The translations under genes and the position numbers were made by a program. The notes below the pieces were generated by a model that made no database searches, was not told the DNA's origin, and was given only the letters and a program-made list of their open reading frames with translations. Positions 46,435 through 55,870 of a stretch of 64,000 nucleotides of DNA are shown one piece after another (position 1 is the first letter of the stretch; every line of letters begins with the position of its first letter). Source of the DNA: Candidatus Gordonibacter avicola (lineage in GTDB: Bacteria > Actinomycetota > Coriobacteriia > Coriobacteriales > Eggerthellaceae); the NCBI GenBank assembly GCA_019113915.1, contig DXGM01000010.1, positions 1-64,000 on the forward strand. The letters run 5' to 3'.

Positions 46435-46583
46435 CGTCAGCGAGGGTTTTCGTGGTGCCCGATATTGGCGTGTTTCGCGGCCGAGCGTGCTTCGCACGAG
46501 AGGGTAAGCGAAAAAGCGCCAAGATCGGGTGCCACGAAAAGCCGCAGCGTCGGCCCGTTCCGCTGGCTGACAAGCCAGCGGAA
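46435..46583 (-). repeat. structured intergenic element, copy 2 (relA-MBL)
   Basis: On the minus strand the order is GTTCCGCTGG / CCAGCGGAAC hairpin, CGACGCTGCG box, a ~25-nt arm starting GCTTTTCGTGG, a central GTGC-GAA-GCAC hairpin, the complementary arm and CTCGCTGAC. The arm sequence is unlike copy 1 but pairs with its own partner. Confidence 0.65.
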
Positions 46584-46586
46584 CAA

Positions 46587-48992
46587 TCATTTCTTCTTTT
46601 TGGCGCTCTCGCCGGGGAGCATGCGGCGGGCATCAAAGACTCCTTCTATGCCGCGGAGTTTGTTCAGCACGAGATCGATGTGGCCAACATCCGACACCTG
46701 GAACAAGAAGCGCATCTCCACCATGCCGTCGCGGTGCGAGGTGGTGGACGATGACAGCACGTTCGCTCCAATTTCGGACAGCAGGATGGCCACGTCGCGC
46801 AACAAGTTCATGCGGTCGAGCGCCTCAATGAACACTTCCACCTGGTACGACGTGCTCTTCGACGGCTCGTTTTCCCACGACACCTCTATGATGCGCTCGG
46901 GCTCGGTCATGAGGTCTTGCGCATTCGGACAGTCGGCGCGGTGCACCGACACGCCGCGGCCGCGCGTCACGAAGCCGAGAATTTGGTCTCCCGGCACGGG
47001 GTTGCAACAGCGCGACAGGCGCACGAGCACGTCGTCGATACCCTTCACCACCACGCCGTTGGAGCTGTGCGTCTCGTGCTTCTTCGGACGCTTGACGCTG
47101 GTGAGCATGGGGGGCAACTTGCCCGTGGACATGTCCGACGCGCCGAAACCGGGGGACTCGTCAGCCTCGTTACCCTTGTCCACCAGGATCTTCAACAGGC
47201 GGTTCGCCACGTGCTGCGAGCTTTCTTTGCCCGTGCCGATGTTCACCAGCATGTCGTCGGCGTCCTTGTAGCCCAGGTGCTCGGCCACCGTTTTGATGGC
47301 GCGCATCGACTGGGCGCTGGAGATGCCCAGGCCGTGTTTGCGCATTTCACGCGTGAGTTTGTCGCGGCCGTTCTGCAAGTCGTCGCTGCGGCTGACCCGG
47401 CTAAAGTACGAGCGAATCTTGCTGCGCGCGCTCGGCGTTTTCACGATACTCAGCCAGTCGCGCGACGGCGTGGCGCTCTTCTGCGTGAGCACCTCCACGC
47501 GGTCGCCCAGCTGCAGCTCGTAGGTCAAAGGCACAATGGCGCCGTTCACCTTCGCACCCACGCAGTGGTTGCCCACCTCGGTGTGGATGGCGTAGGCGAA
47601 GTCCACCGGCGTGGAGCCAGCGCGCAGGCTCATGGCCTCGCCTTTTGGCGTAAACACGAACACCTCGGTGGGCGCGAGATCCACCTTGAGGTCCTTCAGA
47701 AACTCGCGCGAATCCTGCGTTTCATCCTGCCAGTCCACCATCTGGCGCAGCCACGCCAGCTGCTGGTCAAGCGCGTCGCCGCCCTTGCCGCCCTTCTCCT
47801 TGTAGCGCCAGTGCGCCGCCACGCCGTACTCGCTTTGGCGGTGCATGTCCTCGGTGCGAATCTGCACTTCAAGCGGCCGCCCAGCCGGGCCGATGACCGT
47901 GGTGTGCAAGCTCTGATACATGTTGAACTTCGGCATGGCAATGTAGTCTTTGAAGCGGCCGGGCATCGGGTGCCAGAGCGTGTGCACCGCGCCGAGTGCC
48001 GAGTAGCAGTCCTTCACCGACTTCACAATGATGCGCACCGCAATGAGGTCGTAGATTTCGGAGAAACCTTTGCCCTTTTTCGTCATTTTTTGGTAGATGG
48101 AATAGAGGTGCTTCGGGCGGCCCATGATTTGGGCGGTGATGCTTACCTTTTCCATCTCGTCGTGCAGGATGTTGATGATTTGGTCCAGGTAGCCCTCGCG
48201 CTCGGAGCGGCTTTCCGTAACCATGCGGCTGACCTGCTTGTACTTGTTCGGTTCAAGGTAGTAAAACGACAGGTCTTCCAGTTCCCACTTGATGTTGTTG
48301 ATGCCCAGGCGGTGCGCGATGGGCGCGTAGATTTCCAGCGTTTCGCGCGCTTTGAAGATGCGACGATCCTCGCGCAGGGCGGCCAGCGTGCGCATGTTGT
48401 GCAGGCGGTCGGCCAGCTTGATAACAATGACGCGAATGTCCTTGCTCATGGCCACGAACATTTTGCGAATGGTGGCGGCCTGCTCGTCGGAGAGGCTTTC
48501 CACCTCGATGCGCGTGATTTTCGTAACGCCTTCCACCAGCTGCGCTACCTGCTCATTGAACTGGGCTGCTACCTCGTCGGTGGTGGTAGCAGTGTCCTCC
48601 ACGGTGTCGTGCAAAAGCGCCGCGCAGAGCGTTTCCACGTCCATGCGGAGGTCGGCCAGAATGAGCGCCACCTCAACGGGGTGCGCCACAAAGGGCTCGC
48701 CACTCTTGCGACACTGGCCCTCGTGCGCCTCGCTGGCGAACTGGAACGCCTTCGCAAGCAGTGCCTGATCGGGCTCAGAAAGATACGCTGACGTGAGCTT
48801 TTGCAGTTCCAGGAACCGCTCTTCCGGCGTGTTGGTGCGCCGTGCCGAACCATCGGTGCGCGCTTCGGAAGCGAACGCCTTCTCGGCCACATGCGGACGG
48901 CCCAGCAGCTCGTCTTCCACCGTTTGACGGCGCGACGACTGCTCAAGTGGCTCTCCCAGCAGTTCTTCGCGTTTGCGGTCGGCCTTGCCCAT
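46587..48992 (-). CDS. rel: bifunctional (p)ppGpp synthetase/hydrolase
   Basis: Makes and degrades the stringent-response alarmone. An 801-residue RelA/SpoT-family protein: ~75 variable residues, the HD hydrolase domain (FVAHPVEVALILADL; HDTVEDT near residue 127, an active-type HDxxED), the synthetase domain, TGS (EVFVFTPKGEAMSLRAGSTP) and a C-terminal ACT domain (VEVFIEALDRMNLLRDVA). Conserved HD residues suggest that both activities remain. It starts 23 bp after the RecJ-RecQ gene, with AAAGGAGG upstream. Confidence 0.94.
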   Translation of the reverse strand: MGKADRKREELLGEPLEQSSRRQTVEDELLGRPHVAEKAFASEARTDGSARRTNTPEERFLELQKLTSAYLSEPDQALLAKAFQFASEAHEGQCRKSGEPFVAHPVEVALILADLRMDVETLCAALLHDTVEDTATTTDEVAAQFNEQVAQLVEGVTKITRIEVESLSDEQAATIRKMFVAMSKDIRVIVIKLADRLHNMRTLAALREDRRIFKARETLEIYAPIAHRLGINNIKWELEDLSFYYLEPNKYKQVSRMVTESRSEREGYLDQIINILHDEMEKVSITAQIMGRPKHLYSIYQKMTKKGKGFSEIYDLIAVRIIVKSVKDCYSALGAVHTLWHPMPGRFKDYIAMPKFNMYQSLHTTVIGPAGRPLEVQIRTEDMHRQSEYGVAAHWRYKEKGGKGGDALDQQLAWLRQMVDWQDETQDSREFLKDLKVDLAPTEVFVFTPKGEAMSLRAGSTPVDFAYAIHTEVGNHCVGAKVNGAIVPLTYELQLGDRVEVLTQKSATPSRDWLSIVKTPSARSKIRSYFSRVSRSDDLQNGRDKLTREMRKHGLGISSAQSMRAIKTVAEHLGYKDADDMLVNIGTGKESSQHVANRLLKILVDKGNEADESPGFGASDMSTGKLPPMLTSVKRPKKHETHSSNGVVVKGIDDVLVRLSRCCNPVPGDQILGFVTRGRGVSVHRADCPNAQDLMTEPERIIEVSWENEPSKSTSYQVEVFIEALDRMNLLRDVAILLSEIGANVLSSSTTSHRDGMVEMRFLFQVSDVGHIDLVLNKLRGIEGVFDARRMLPGESAKKKK

Positions 48993-49015
48993 AGCGTGCG
49001 CCTCCTTTCTTTTCC

Positions 49016-52000
49016 CTAGCAGCCTGGCAAAATGGGCCGCGACACGCGCACGTGCAGGCTTGCCGTGTCGGTGCCCATCGCCCAGTCGCGGAACGCGTCG
49101 AACGTGGCGCGCTCGCCCAGGCCCTCGCGGTAGCGCACGCTGTCGGTGAGCTCCACCTTGCTGTTGGTATCAACCACGCGAATTGAGCGTGTGACCTCGC
49201 CGGATGCGTAGGCCGTGTGCGTTTCCACCAGCCCCAGTTCGCGAAACACGGCCACGCCACACGCGGCAGATGCGGCGCTCACCACGTGGCCGCCCTCGCT
49301 GGCCAGCTGCGCCAAATCGGCGTTGCTCAGACAGAAAAACTCGTTGCCATGCTGGCGCTGAACGGCGCGCAGGCGACGATACACCTGTGCCAGGCAATCG
49401 TGGTCGGGTGTCATGTCGCGCAGCACCTGTTCGTTGATGCCCGCATCATTGCGGCCGAACAGCAGGTGAATCTGCGCTGGGCTGCCGTCGCGGCCCGCAC
49501 GGCCACTCATCTGGTTAAACTCCACCTCGTTGTACGGCAAATGGTACAGCACCACATGCCGAATGTTTGGGATGTTCACGCCTTCGCCGAAGGCCGAGGT
49601 GGCTATGAGCACCTTCAGCGCGTCGGTGCGGAACAACTCTTCCACACGTGTGCGTTCAGCGCGCGTGAGGCCGGCGTTGTAGAAGCCGATGAGCGGCGCC
49701 ATTTGCGGCACGCGCTTGCGCAGCGCACGCGCCACCGACACCGACTGTTCGCGCGAGTTCACGTACACGACGGTTTTTTCGCCCGAGGCGATGAGATTCG
49801 CCAGGTAGTCGTCGCGGTTCTTGAGGTTACGGCGGTCGTCCAGCCCCAGGTTGGCGCGCACGGTTTCGTCCAGCACCAGCTCGTCGATGGGCAGGGCGGC
49901 GCGAATGTCGCGCGCGATGTTGTCGTCGGCCGTGGCGGTAAGCGCCAGCACCGTGGGGCTGCCCAGCTGCGCGATGGAGCGGCCGATGGCAGAATACGCC
50001 GGGCGCTGACCCGCTTTCGCCAGGCCAATGTGGTGCGCCTCGTCCACCACCACAAACCCGATGCGCCCGGATGCGGCAAACTCACTGGCATGGAAGCCCA
50101 GAAACTCCGGCGTGGTAAGCACGATATCCACCGAGCCGTCGGCCAGACCCGCAAACGTTTGGCGGCGTTCCTCCGGCGCACTTTCGCCCGTGAGCACCGC
50201 CACGGCAATGCCGAACGAATGCAGCGCCTCATTTAGGTGAAATGCCTGGTCAGCAATCAGCGCGCGCAGCGGGTAGATAAAGAGGCTGGCCGCGCCGTCG
50301 CGCAGGGCGCGGCACGCGGCGTGCACCTGGAACGTGAGCGACTTGCCGCGACCCGTAGCCATAACGGCCAGCACCGAGCGGCCGGCGTCCAAATGATCAA
50401 GCACGACGCGCTGCGACTCATGCAAAGCGCCGTCCCCGATGATGGCGCGCACCACATCGGCCTCAAGGCCCGCCGGGTCATCCTGCGCCTTGCGCTCCCA
50501 CGCCGAACGGTTGGCGGCAAGGGCGGCCTCGTAGGCCTCCACGTCTTCGGGGCAGTGCACGGCGTCGGCGCACAGTTCGGCATCGCTCGTAGCGTAGAGA
50601 TCGGCCACAAAGGAAAGGTTCTCCGGGTTCAGGCACGCCTCCAGCGCACCGCACGTGCGCGCGGGCGCGAGCGATTGCAGCATAGCCTTCACCGTGCGGC
50701 GGCCACGCCATTCATCAATCTGCACCTCGAACGCGGCGTTCACCACGCTGTCGGTGCACATAAGCGCCTCAATGTCCGTGCAATGAAACATGATGCCCGC
50801 CACCGTGGCGCTTCCGTCGGACAGCGCGCACGAGAAGTGGTTCTTCTCGGCACCCACGGCGCGGCAGTTCGTCAGCGTCACGTCGCGCGCGAGGAAGCAC
50901 GGCACGGGGTTTTCCTGGCCAAACGGCGCAAGCGCGTCCAGTTTCTCCACGTTTTCCAGGGAGAGTTCGTCCAGCGCCACGCACGTGTCAATTTCAATGA
51001 GCGGGTGGAAGGCGCCTTCGGGCAGCTCGTCCATGTAGGCGCACAGGCGTTGCGAGAACTCGGGCAGCTTGTCGGCCGGCAGCGTTACGCCTACGGCAGC
51101 GTCGTGTCCGCCAAAGCGTGTGAGCAGATCAGAAGCGTTTTCCACCGCCTTGAACAGGTTCACCTGACCCACGCTGCGGCCCGACCCGCGCGCTTCGTCA
51201 CCATCAATAGTGAACAGCATGCTGGGCACGCCGTAGGTATTCACCAGGCGGCTGGCCACAATGCCCTTCACGCCTTCATGCCAGCCTTCGCCCGACACCA
51301 CGAGCGCTCGCTGGCCGTGGTAGATGTCCGCAGCCTGGGCTTTCGCGATCTCGGACAGCTCGGCTTCTATGGTGCGACGCTGGTCGTTCACCGCTTCCAG
51401 TTGCGAGGCCAAGCGGCACGCTTCGTCGAAGTCGTCGGTCATCAGCAGGTCGAGCGCCAGCTGCGCGTCGCCCATACGACCGGCGGCGTTCAAGCGCGGA
51501 ATGAGCGAGAAGCTGAGGTTCGTGGCACTGACCGGCTTGTCGCCCGCGCCGCTCGAACCCAGAAGCGCCGCGATACAGGGGCGCGGGCCGTCGTTCATGC
51601 GGCAGATGCCGTCGGCCACGAGCGCGCGGTTTTCGCCGCGCATGGGCATAAGGTCGGCCACCGTTCCCAGCGTGGCCAGGTCGGTGTAGCTGCGCCACAA
51701 ATGCGGATAGCCGAAGCGCCCGCCCAGCACCTGCACCAGTTTCAGCGCCACGCCCACACCGGCCAAGATGGAACTTTCGCAGGTGGCGTCGCACTTGGGA
51801 TCGGCCACGGGCACGCCCTCGGGTACGAGGTCGACGGGCTCGTGGTGGTCGGTGATGGCCAGCCCCACGCCCGCTTCCACAATGGCCGCAGCCTCCACCT
51901 TGCAAGCGATGCCGCAGTCCACGGTCACAATGAAGTCCGGCCGCTGCTCACGCGCGCGCTTGAACGCGGCCTCGGTCAAGCCGTAGCCTTCCTCGAAGCG

Positions 52001-52345
52001 CCGGGGAATAAACGGCGTAGCATGTGCGCCCAGCGCCCGCAACCCGCGCGTGAGCACGGAAGTGGCGGAGATGCCGTCGAGGTCGAAGTCGCCGAACACG
52101 AGAATGCGGCCGTCCGCGCGCATGACGGCCTCCAGCGCGTCGGCCACCTCCGACAGCCCGGGGATGGTGTAGGGGTCAAGCCAATCGCGATCGAGCGAGG
52201 GTTCCAGGAAGCGCCGCACGTCGGCGGGTTCGCTGATGCCGCGCGCCACCAAGGTGGCGGCCACAAAGCGCGGAAGCCCCAGCCCCTGTTGGATGCGCGC
52301 GACGGCGGCCGGATCGGCCGCTTTAATGTTGAACTGGGCAGACAT
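49016..52345 (-). CDS. recJ: RecJ single-strand exonuclease fused to RecQ-like helicase
   Basis: A 1109-residue two-part protein. The N-terminal ~560 residues are RecJ: GDFDLDG (residues 85-91), a TDHHEP motif with DHH at 166-168, SFSLIPRLNAAGR, GWHEGVKGIVASRL and GRSVGQVNLF with FGGHDAAVG (DHHA1). The C-terminal part (from ~640) is a superfamily 2 helicase: ATGRGKS (663-669), DEAH (768-771), LTATA (802-806) and QMSGRAGRDG. RecJ and RecQ normally act as separate partners in end resection; here they are one chain without a frame break. The RecQ-specific zinc domain and HRDC were not recognised. Confidence 0.9.
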   Translation of the reverse strand: MSAQFNIKAADPAAVARIQQGLGLPRFVAATLVARGISEPADVRRFLEPSLDRDWLDPYTIPGLSEVADALEAVMRADGRILVFGDFDLDGISATSVLTRGLRALGAHATPFIPRRFEEGYGLTEAAFKRAREQRPDFIVTVDCGIACKVEAAAIVEAGVGLAITDHHEPVDLVPEGVPVADPKCDATCESSILAGVGVALKLVQVLGGRFGYPHLWRSYTDLATLGTVADLMPMRGENRALVADGICRMNDGPRPCIAALLGSSGAGDKPVSATNLSFSLIPRLNAAGRMGDAQLALDLLMTDDFDEACRLASQLEAVNDQRRTIEAELSEIAKAQAADIYHGQRALVVSGEGWHEGVKGIVASRLVNTYGVPSMLFTIDGDEARGSGRSVGQVNLFKAVENASDLLTRFGGHDAAVGVTLPADKLPEFSQRLCAYMDELPEGAFHPLIEIDTCVALDELSLENVEKLDALAPFGQENPVPCFLARDVTLTNCRAVGAEKNHFSCALSDGSATVAGIMFHCTDIEALMCTDSVVNAAFEVQIDEWRGRRTVKAMLQSLAPARTCGALEACLNPENLSFVADLYATSDAELCADAVHCPEDVEAYEAALAANRSAWERKAQDDPAGLEADVVRAIIGDGALHESQRVVLDHLDAGRSVLAVMATGRGKSLTFQVHAACRALRDGAASLFIYPLRALIADQAFHLNEALHSFGIAVAVLTGESAPEERRQTFAGLADGSVDIVLTTPEFLGFHASEFAASGRIGFVVVDEAHHIGLAKAGQRPAYSAIGRSIAQLGSPTVLALTATADDNIARDIRAALPIDELVLDETVRANLGLDDRRNLKNRDDYLANLIASGEKTVVYVNSREQSVSVARALRKRVPQMAPLIGFYNAGLTRAERTRVEELFRTDALKVLIATSAFGEGVNIPNIRHVVLYHLPYNEVEFNQMSGRAGRDGSPAQIHLLFGRNDAGINEQVLRDMTPDHDCLAQVYRRLRAVQRQHGNEFFCLSNADLAQLASEGGHVVSAASAACGVAVFRELGLVETHTAYASGEVTRSIRVVDTNSKVELTDSVRYREGLGERATFDAFRDWAMGTDTASLHVRVSRPILPGC

Positions 52346-52598
52346 GGATACTCATACCTAACATGCGAGAAGTGTTTGTGTCGCCTTCCATTGTCCCACA
52401 ATCCACCGCCGCTGTCACGACGAACACCCCCACGCGCCCACCCCCTCCCCGCCACCGGCAAAAGGACGAAGCGCGGGGCGACCGCACGTTCGCCCTCACG
52501 CCCCACACCAAGACAGCGCCCCCTTTTATCACCCCTTCAACTTTCCCGCGAACAATTGCCTTGCCCTATCCGTGTTATGGTCAGGGAGGTGAAAATTT

Positions 52599-53207
52599 GT
52601 GTCTGAACATATACGCTCGAACGAGTTTATTGAAAACGCTATGCGACGTTGGGGCGATACGGTGTTGCGGCTGGCCTTGAGTCATACGCGCAGCGTCAGC
52701 GATGCTGAAGATGTGTTCCAAGATGTGTTTTTACGACTGCTCAAGAACGACACCGTATTCAACGACGATGAGCATTTGAAGGCATGGCTGCTCCGCGTCA
52801 CCATCAACCGGTGCCTTGACCTGGGACGCACAGGATGGAAGAAACGCAATGTACCGCTTGAAGAACGTCACTCGCTTATTGCAGAACCCGTTGACCTCAT
52901 GAAAACCGACGTGTGGGCGGCCGTGGGTGAGTTGCCCTTTGACCTGCGTACGGTCGTGCACCTGTTCTACGTTGAAGGTTACACCACCGACGAAATTGCC
53001 CGCATAACCAACGCTAACCCCAGCACGGTGCGCACGCGCCTCCATCGTGCCCGCGCCTGCTTGCGAGAAACCCTGGATCATCTGGAATCTTCCATTTCAA
53101 CAGCCCAACCGTCGCCTTTTGGAAAGGAGGCCCACTATGAGCATCGATCCTCTAACTCTCTACGCTTCGAAGATGAGGGAGGTGAAAGCGTCCAACCAAT
53201 TGCTTGA
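52599..53207 (+). CDS. ECF-type RNA polymerase sigma factor 1
   Basis: A 202-residue sigma-70-family protein with region 2 (RWGDTVLRLALSHTRSVSDA, EDVFQDVFLRLL, LKAWLLRVTINRCLD) and region 4 (ELPFDLRTVVHLFYVEGYTT, DEIARITNANPSTVRTRLHRARACL). GTG start after GGGAGGTG. Its last ~24 codons overlap the start of the paired membrane protein. Family knowledge says that the partner holds this sigma at the membrane until a signal releases it. Confidence 0.9.
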   Translation: MSEHIRSNEFIENAMRRWGDTVLRLALSHTRSVSDAEDVFQDVFLRLLKNDTVFNDDEHLKAWLLRVTINRCLDLGRTGWKKRNVPLEERHSLIAEPVDLMKTDVWAAVGELPFDLRTVVHLFYVEGYTTDEIARITNANPSTVRTRLHRARACLRETLDHLESSISTAQPSPFGKEAHYEHRSSNSLRFEDEGGESVQPIA

Positions 53208-55029
53208 CGCCGTGCTGCAACAAGCCGACGATGAACGGGCGGCCGCCGACGAAGACGACATACATCACCCCACCGCAAATGACACAGAGCCAGAAAGCGC
53301 GTCCAGCCGCGGCTTCAACCAGCCGCGCGCCAAACGATCCCCCTCGTTCAAGTTCGCTCTTGCTGCTTGTCTCGTGCTGTTAGTCGGCATCGTGGGCATC
53401 TCCCTTGCGATGCCAGTACTTTCCGGCCCGAACTCTACCTTTGTAGGAAAGGGAGGCACCTCCCCCTTCGCCGTGCAGGCCTATGGGGCAATGGATGACA
53501 CGCTGTTGCCCTCGGGCTCCCAAGGGGCGCTCTTCTTCAACTGCGAAACCGAAACGCAGCGCATGATTCCCGTCCAAGCCGACGAATACGCTAACGAGGG
53601 CTTCTACTCGGGCTGCGTATTCAGCGTGGAAAGTTCCGAGAAGGAAATCACACGCATTCAGGCGAATGTGTCGAAGGGTGAGCTTTACCGCGTGACCAGC
53701 AAGGTATTCAGCCGCGAAAGCGACCCCGAATTTGCGCGAGAAGCAAACGGGTGGAAATGGTACAAGATTGGCCAGGGTGACTACCTGAAAAAATATGACT
53801 ATGTGGCGGGCGTGCCCTATTATGGCACTATTCATGAAGGCGAAGAGAACGTGGGGAAAGACCGCAACGACCCCAGCCGCACAAGCAAGGTGAACCTTTA
53901 CCAACGCTTGGGTGCAACTATCGATACCGACGTTGTGAGCGAACCCGAAACGGACATGAGCAACTATGCCTTTGGTTTGTGGACGAACGAGCCGTTCGAC
54001 ATGATGGCCTACGATCCCGATAATCCTGACAATTATTATCCTGATGCTAATATCAATCGGGCGCTTGACACGCTTGACGGCGCACAGCTCACCGTCACGG
54101 TGACGTTTGCGGACGGCACGTGCGCCACGCAGGTGATTGACTTGCACGCAGCCGACTTTAAGGCAAACATCATTACCACAGCCGATGGCATTAACCACGT
54201 GGAAGAACTGGTGCCTGAGATTATTGAGGTTCCTGAACGAACCCTAAATCAGGTCATAGAAGACCGCAACAACGGCTTTGCCTCCATTCACACACTGTAT
54301 GGCCTGGTGAACGAAACGAACGAAGAGCCCTTCCCCTGTGGTGAGGCGTCGTATCCCTACTTGGACACACCGCTCACGCAGCCGCGCCAACTTGATCCGC
54401 CGCCAGAACCCACCAACGAGCAGCGAGCAGCAGCGTCCTCTCTGCCACCGGGGCCGTTCATCCCGCGTGAAAACTTGTCCGAGTTCGGCACAAGCTATGA
54501 CGATGGCAACGGCACTGTGACCACGTTCGATAGCGTTGAGCGCTTGGAAACATTGCCCGAAGGCATGGGGATAGCCGACCTCATTGTGTACTATGAGGGA
54601 AGCGGCGGACAATACGATGCCGATACGAATACCATCGTTGTATCTGACGGCTACACCATCGCTTCAGACGGCAAGCTTTCGGATGGCTATTCATACGTGT
54701 TATTTACCATGACGCTTACAAATACGAGCGGTGAAGAAAGTGGGAAATTCCTGGGCAACGGCGTTTTCGCGACGCTTGAGAAAGAGGGGGATGGCTACCG
54801 CGCCAACCATATCAACATGCACGGCCCCCTTTGGCGCAGCGACCACGTTGGAGAAACATGGAGGTCAGACTACTACTTCCATACCATGGCTCCTGGCGAA
54901 ACACACCAGTTCTCCGTTCTCAACGTGGTACCGAACGAAACGCTAAACAACCCGAGCCTCGTTTTCGTCTATGCTGGCCTGGCCGGCGAACCCGAGGGAA
55001 AAGCCATCCAAGTGGGTGCGCTTCAGTAA
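53137..55029 (+). CDS. membrane anti-sigma factor 1 with large ectodomain
   Basis: A 630-residue protein. The N-terminus (ASKMREVKASNQLLDAVLQQ) is the short cytoplasmic sigma-binding motif shared with the two downstream paralogues. A single membrane span lies near residues 72-93, followed by a ~530-residue extracellular region of unknown fold with TFADGTCATQ, recalling the DGTTQTK motif of the others. AAAGGAGG lies six bases before the ATG. A DUF4179-like protein is the best description; the ligand is unknown. Confidence 0.8.
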   Translation: MSIDPLTLYASKMREVKASNQLLDAVLQQADDERAAADEDDIHHPTANDTEPESASSRGFNQPRAKRSPSFKFALAACLVLLVGIVGISLAMPVLSGPNSTFVGKGGTSPFAVQAYGAMDDTLLPSGSQGALFFNCETETQRMIPVQADEYANEGFYSGCVFSVESSEKEITRIQANVSKGELYRVTSKVFSRESDPEFAREANGWKWYKIGQGDYLKKYDYVAGVPYYGTIHEGEENVGKDRNDPSRTSKVNLYQRLGATIDTDVVSEPETDMSNYAFGLWTNEPFDMMAYDPDNPDNYYPDANINRALDTLDGAQLTVTVTFADGTCATQVIDLHAADFKANIITTADGINHVEELVPEIIEVPERTLNQVIEDRNNGFASIHTLYGLVNETNEEPFPCGEASYPYLDTPLTQPRQLDPPPEPTNEQRAAASSLPPGPFIPRENLSEFGTSYDDGNGTVTTFDSVERLETLPEGMGIADLIVYYEGSGGQYDADTNTIVVSDGYTIASDGKLSDGYSYVLFTMTLTNTSGEESGKFLGNGVFATLEKEGDGYRANHINMHGPLWRSDHVGETWRSDYYFHTMAPGETHQFSVLNVVPNETLNNPSLVFVYAGLAGEPEGKAIQVGALQ

Positions 55030-55048
55030 TTACCGCGATGTGCACTTG

Positions 55049-55075
55049 GCCCCGGTCGACCCACTCGGCCGGGGC
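55049..55075 (+). terminator. hairpin after sigma cassette 1
   Basis: GCCCCGG and CCGGGGC pair around a 13-nt loop. It follows the anti-sigma stop and precedes cassette 2; T-run weak. Confidence 0.5.
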
Positions 55076-55189
55076 TTCAGTATAGTGTGACGCGCTTGAC
55101 GGTGGCGCGGCGCTTCTTTTCGGCCATTTCGCTATCCTCTGAAACAATTGGGGTTGCTTGATCGTATGCTTGGTCGAGGAGGTGAGAAC

Positions 55190-55870
55190 ATGCCTAACCA
55201 ACAGGGTGCGGGGCCCCGCACCGAGGCGTTTCTCACGCAGGCCATGGCTGATTGGGGTGACGCGGTGTATCGGCTGGCGCTGAGCCACACGCGGTCGCGC
55301 GCCGATGCCGAGGACGTGTATCAGGACGTGTTTCTGCGTCTATACAACGATGCGACGGTGTTTGAAAGCGCCGAGCACGTGAAGGCGTGGCTTTTGCGGG
55401 TGACGGTGAATAGGTGTCATGACCTGGCAAAATCTGGGTGGAAGCAGCGCACCGTGGAGCTGGACCCCGAGCGCGACTCGCCGGCGGTTCCAGCGCACAA
55501 CGCCGAAGATGCGGACGTGTGGGATGCCGTAGGCCAGCTGCCCGACAGCCAACGCTTTGCCGTGCACCTGCATTACGTGGAGGGATACTCAACCGACGAG
55601 GTGGCCGAACTTCTCGGTTGCCAGCCCGCCACCGCCCGCACCTGGCTCCACCGAGCCCGAGCCCGCGTAAGAGAGTTGCTGGGCGAACGCGGAAACGCCA
55701 AACCCAGCCCGACTGCCGCAACCAGACCTCGGCCATCGCCGAGCAGCACCACACACCAACCCTGCCCTATTATCCCCTTCAGAGAGGAGGCTGACCATGA
55801 CCAACGACCCCCTGAACCGCTTCGGCGAGATGATGAAGGACGTCAAAGCGCCTGCTCATCTTCCCGATAA
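55190..55870 (+). CDS. ECF-type RNA polymerase sigma factor 2
   Basis: A 226-residue paralogue of sigma factor 1: WGDAVYRLALSHTRSRADA, EDVYQDVFLRLY, VKAWLLRVTVNRCHD in region 2 and LPDSQRFAVHLHYVEGYST, DEVAELLGCQPATARTWLHR in region 4. The ATG has GGAGGTGAG upstream. Its tail overlaps the partner gene by 74 bases and is Pro/Ser-rich. Confidence 0.9.
   Translation: MPNQQGAGPRTEAFLTQAMADWGDAVYRLALSHTRSRADAEDVYQDVFLRLYNDATVFESAEHVKAWLLRVTVNRCHDLAKSGWKQRTVELDPERDSPAVPAHNAEDADVWDAVGQLPDSQRFAVHLHYVEGYSTDEVAELLGCQPATARTWLHRARARVRELLGERGNAKPSPTAATRPRPSPSSTTHQPCPIIPFREEADHDQRPPEPLRRDDEGRQSACSSSR

Noticed and set aside
50237-52606. Long open frame of 789 codons on the plus strand, opposite recJ
   Set aside because: Its product is His/Arg/Gly-rich with no domains and mirrors the codon bias of the real gene. 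Similar antisense frames at 1951-3822, 22504-24507, 46917-48791 and 60354-62339 were dropped for the same reason.
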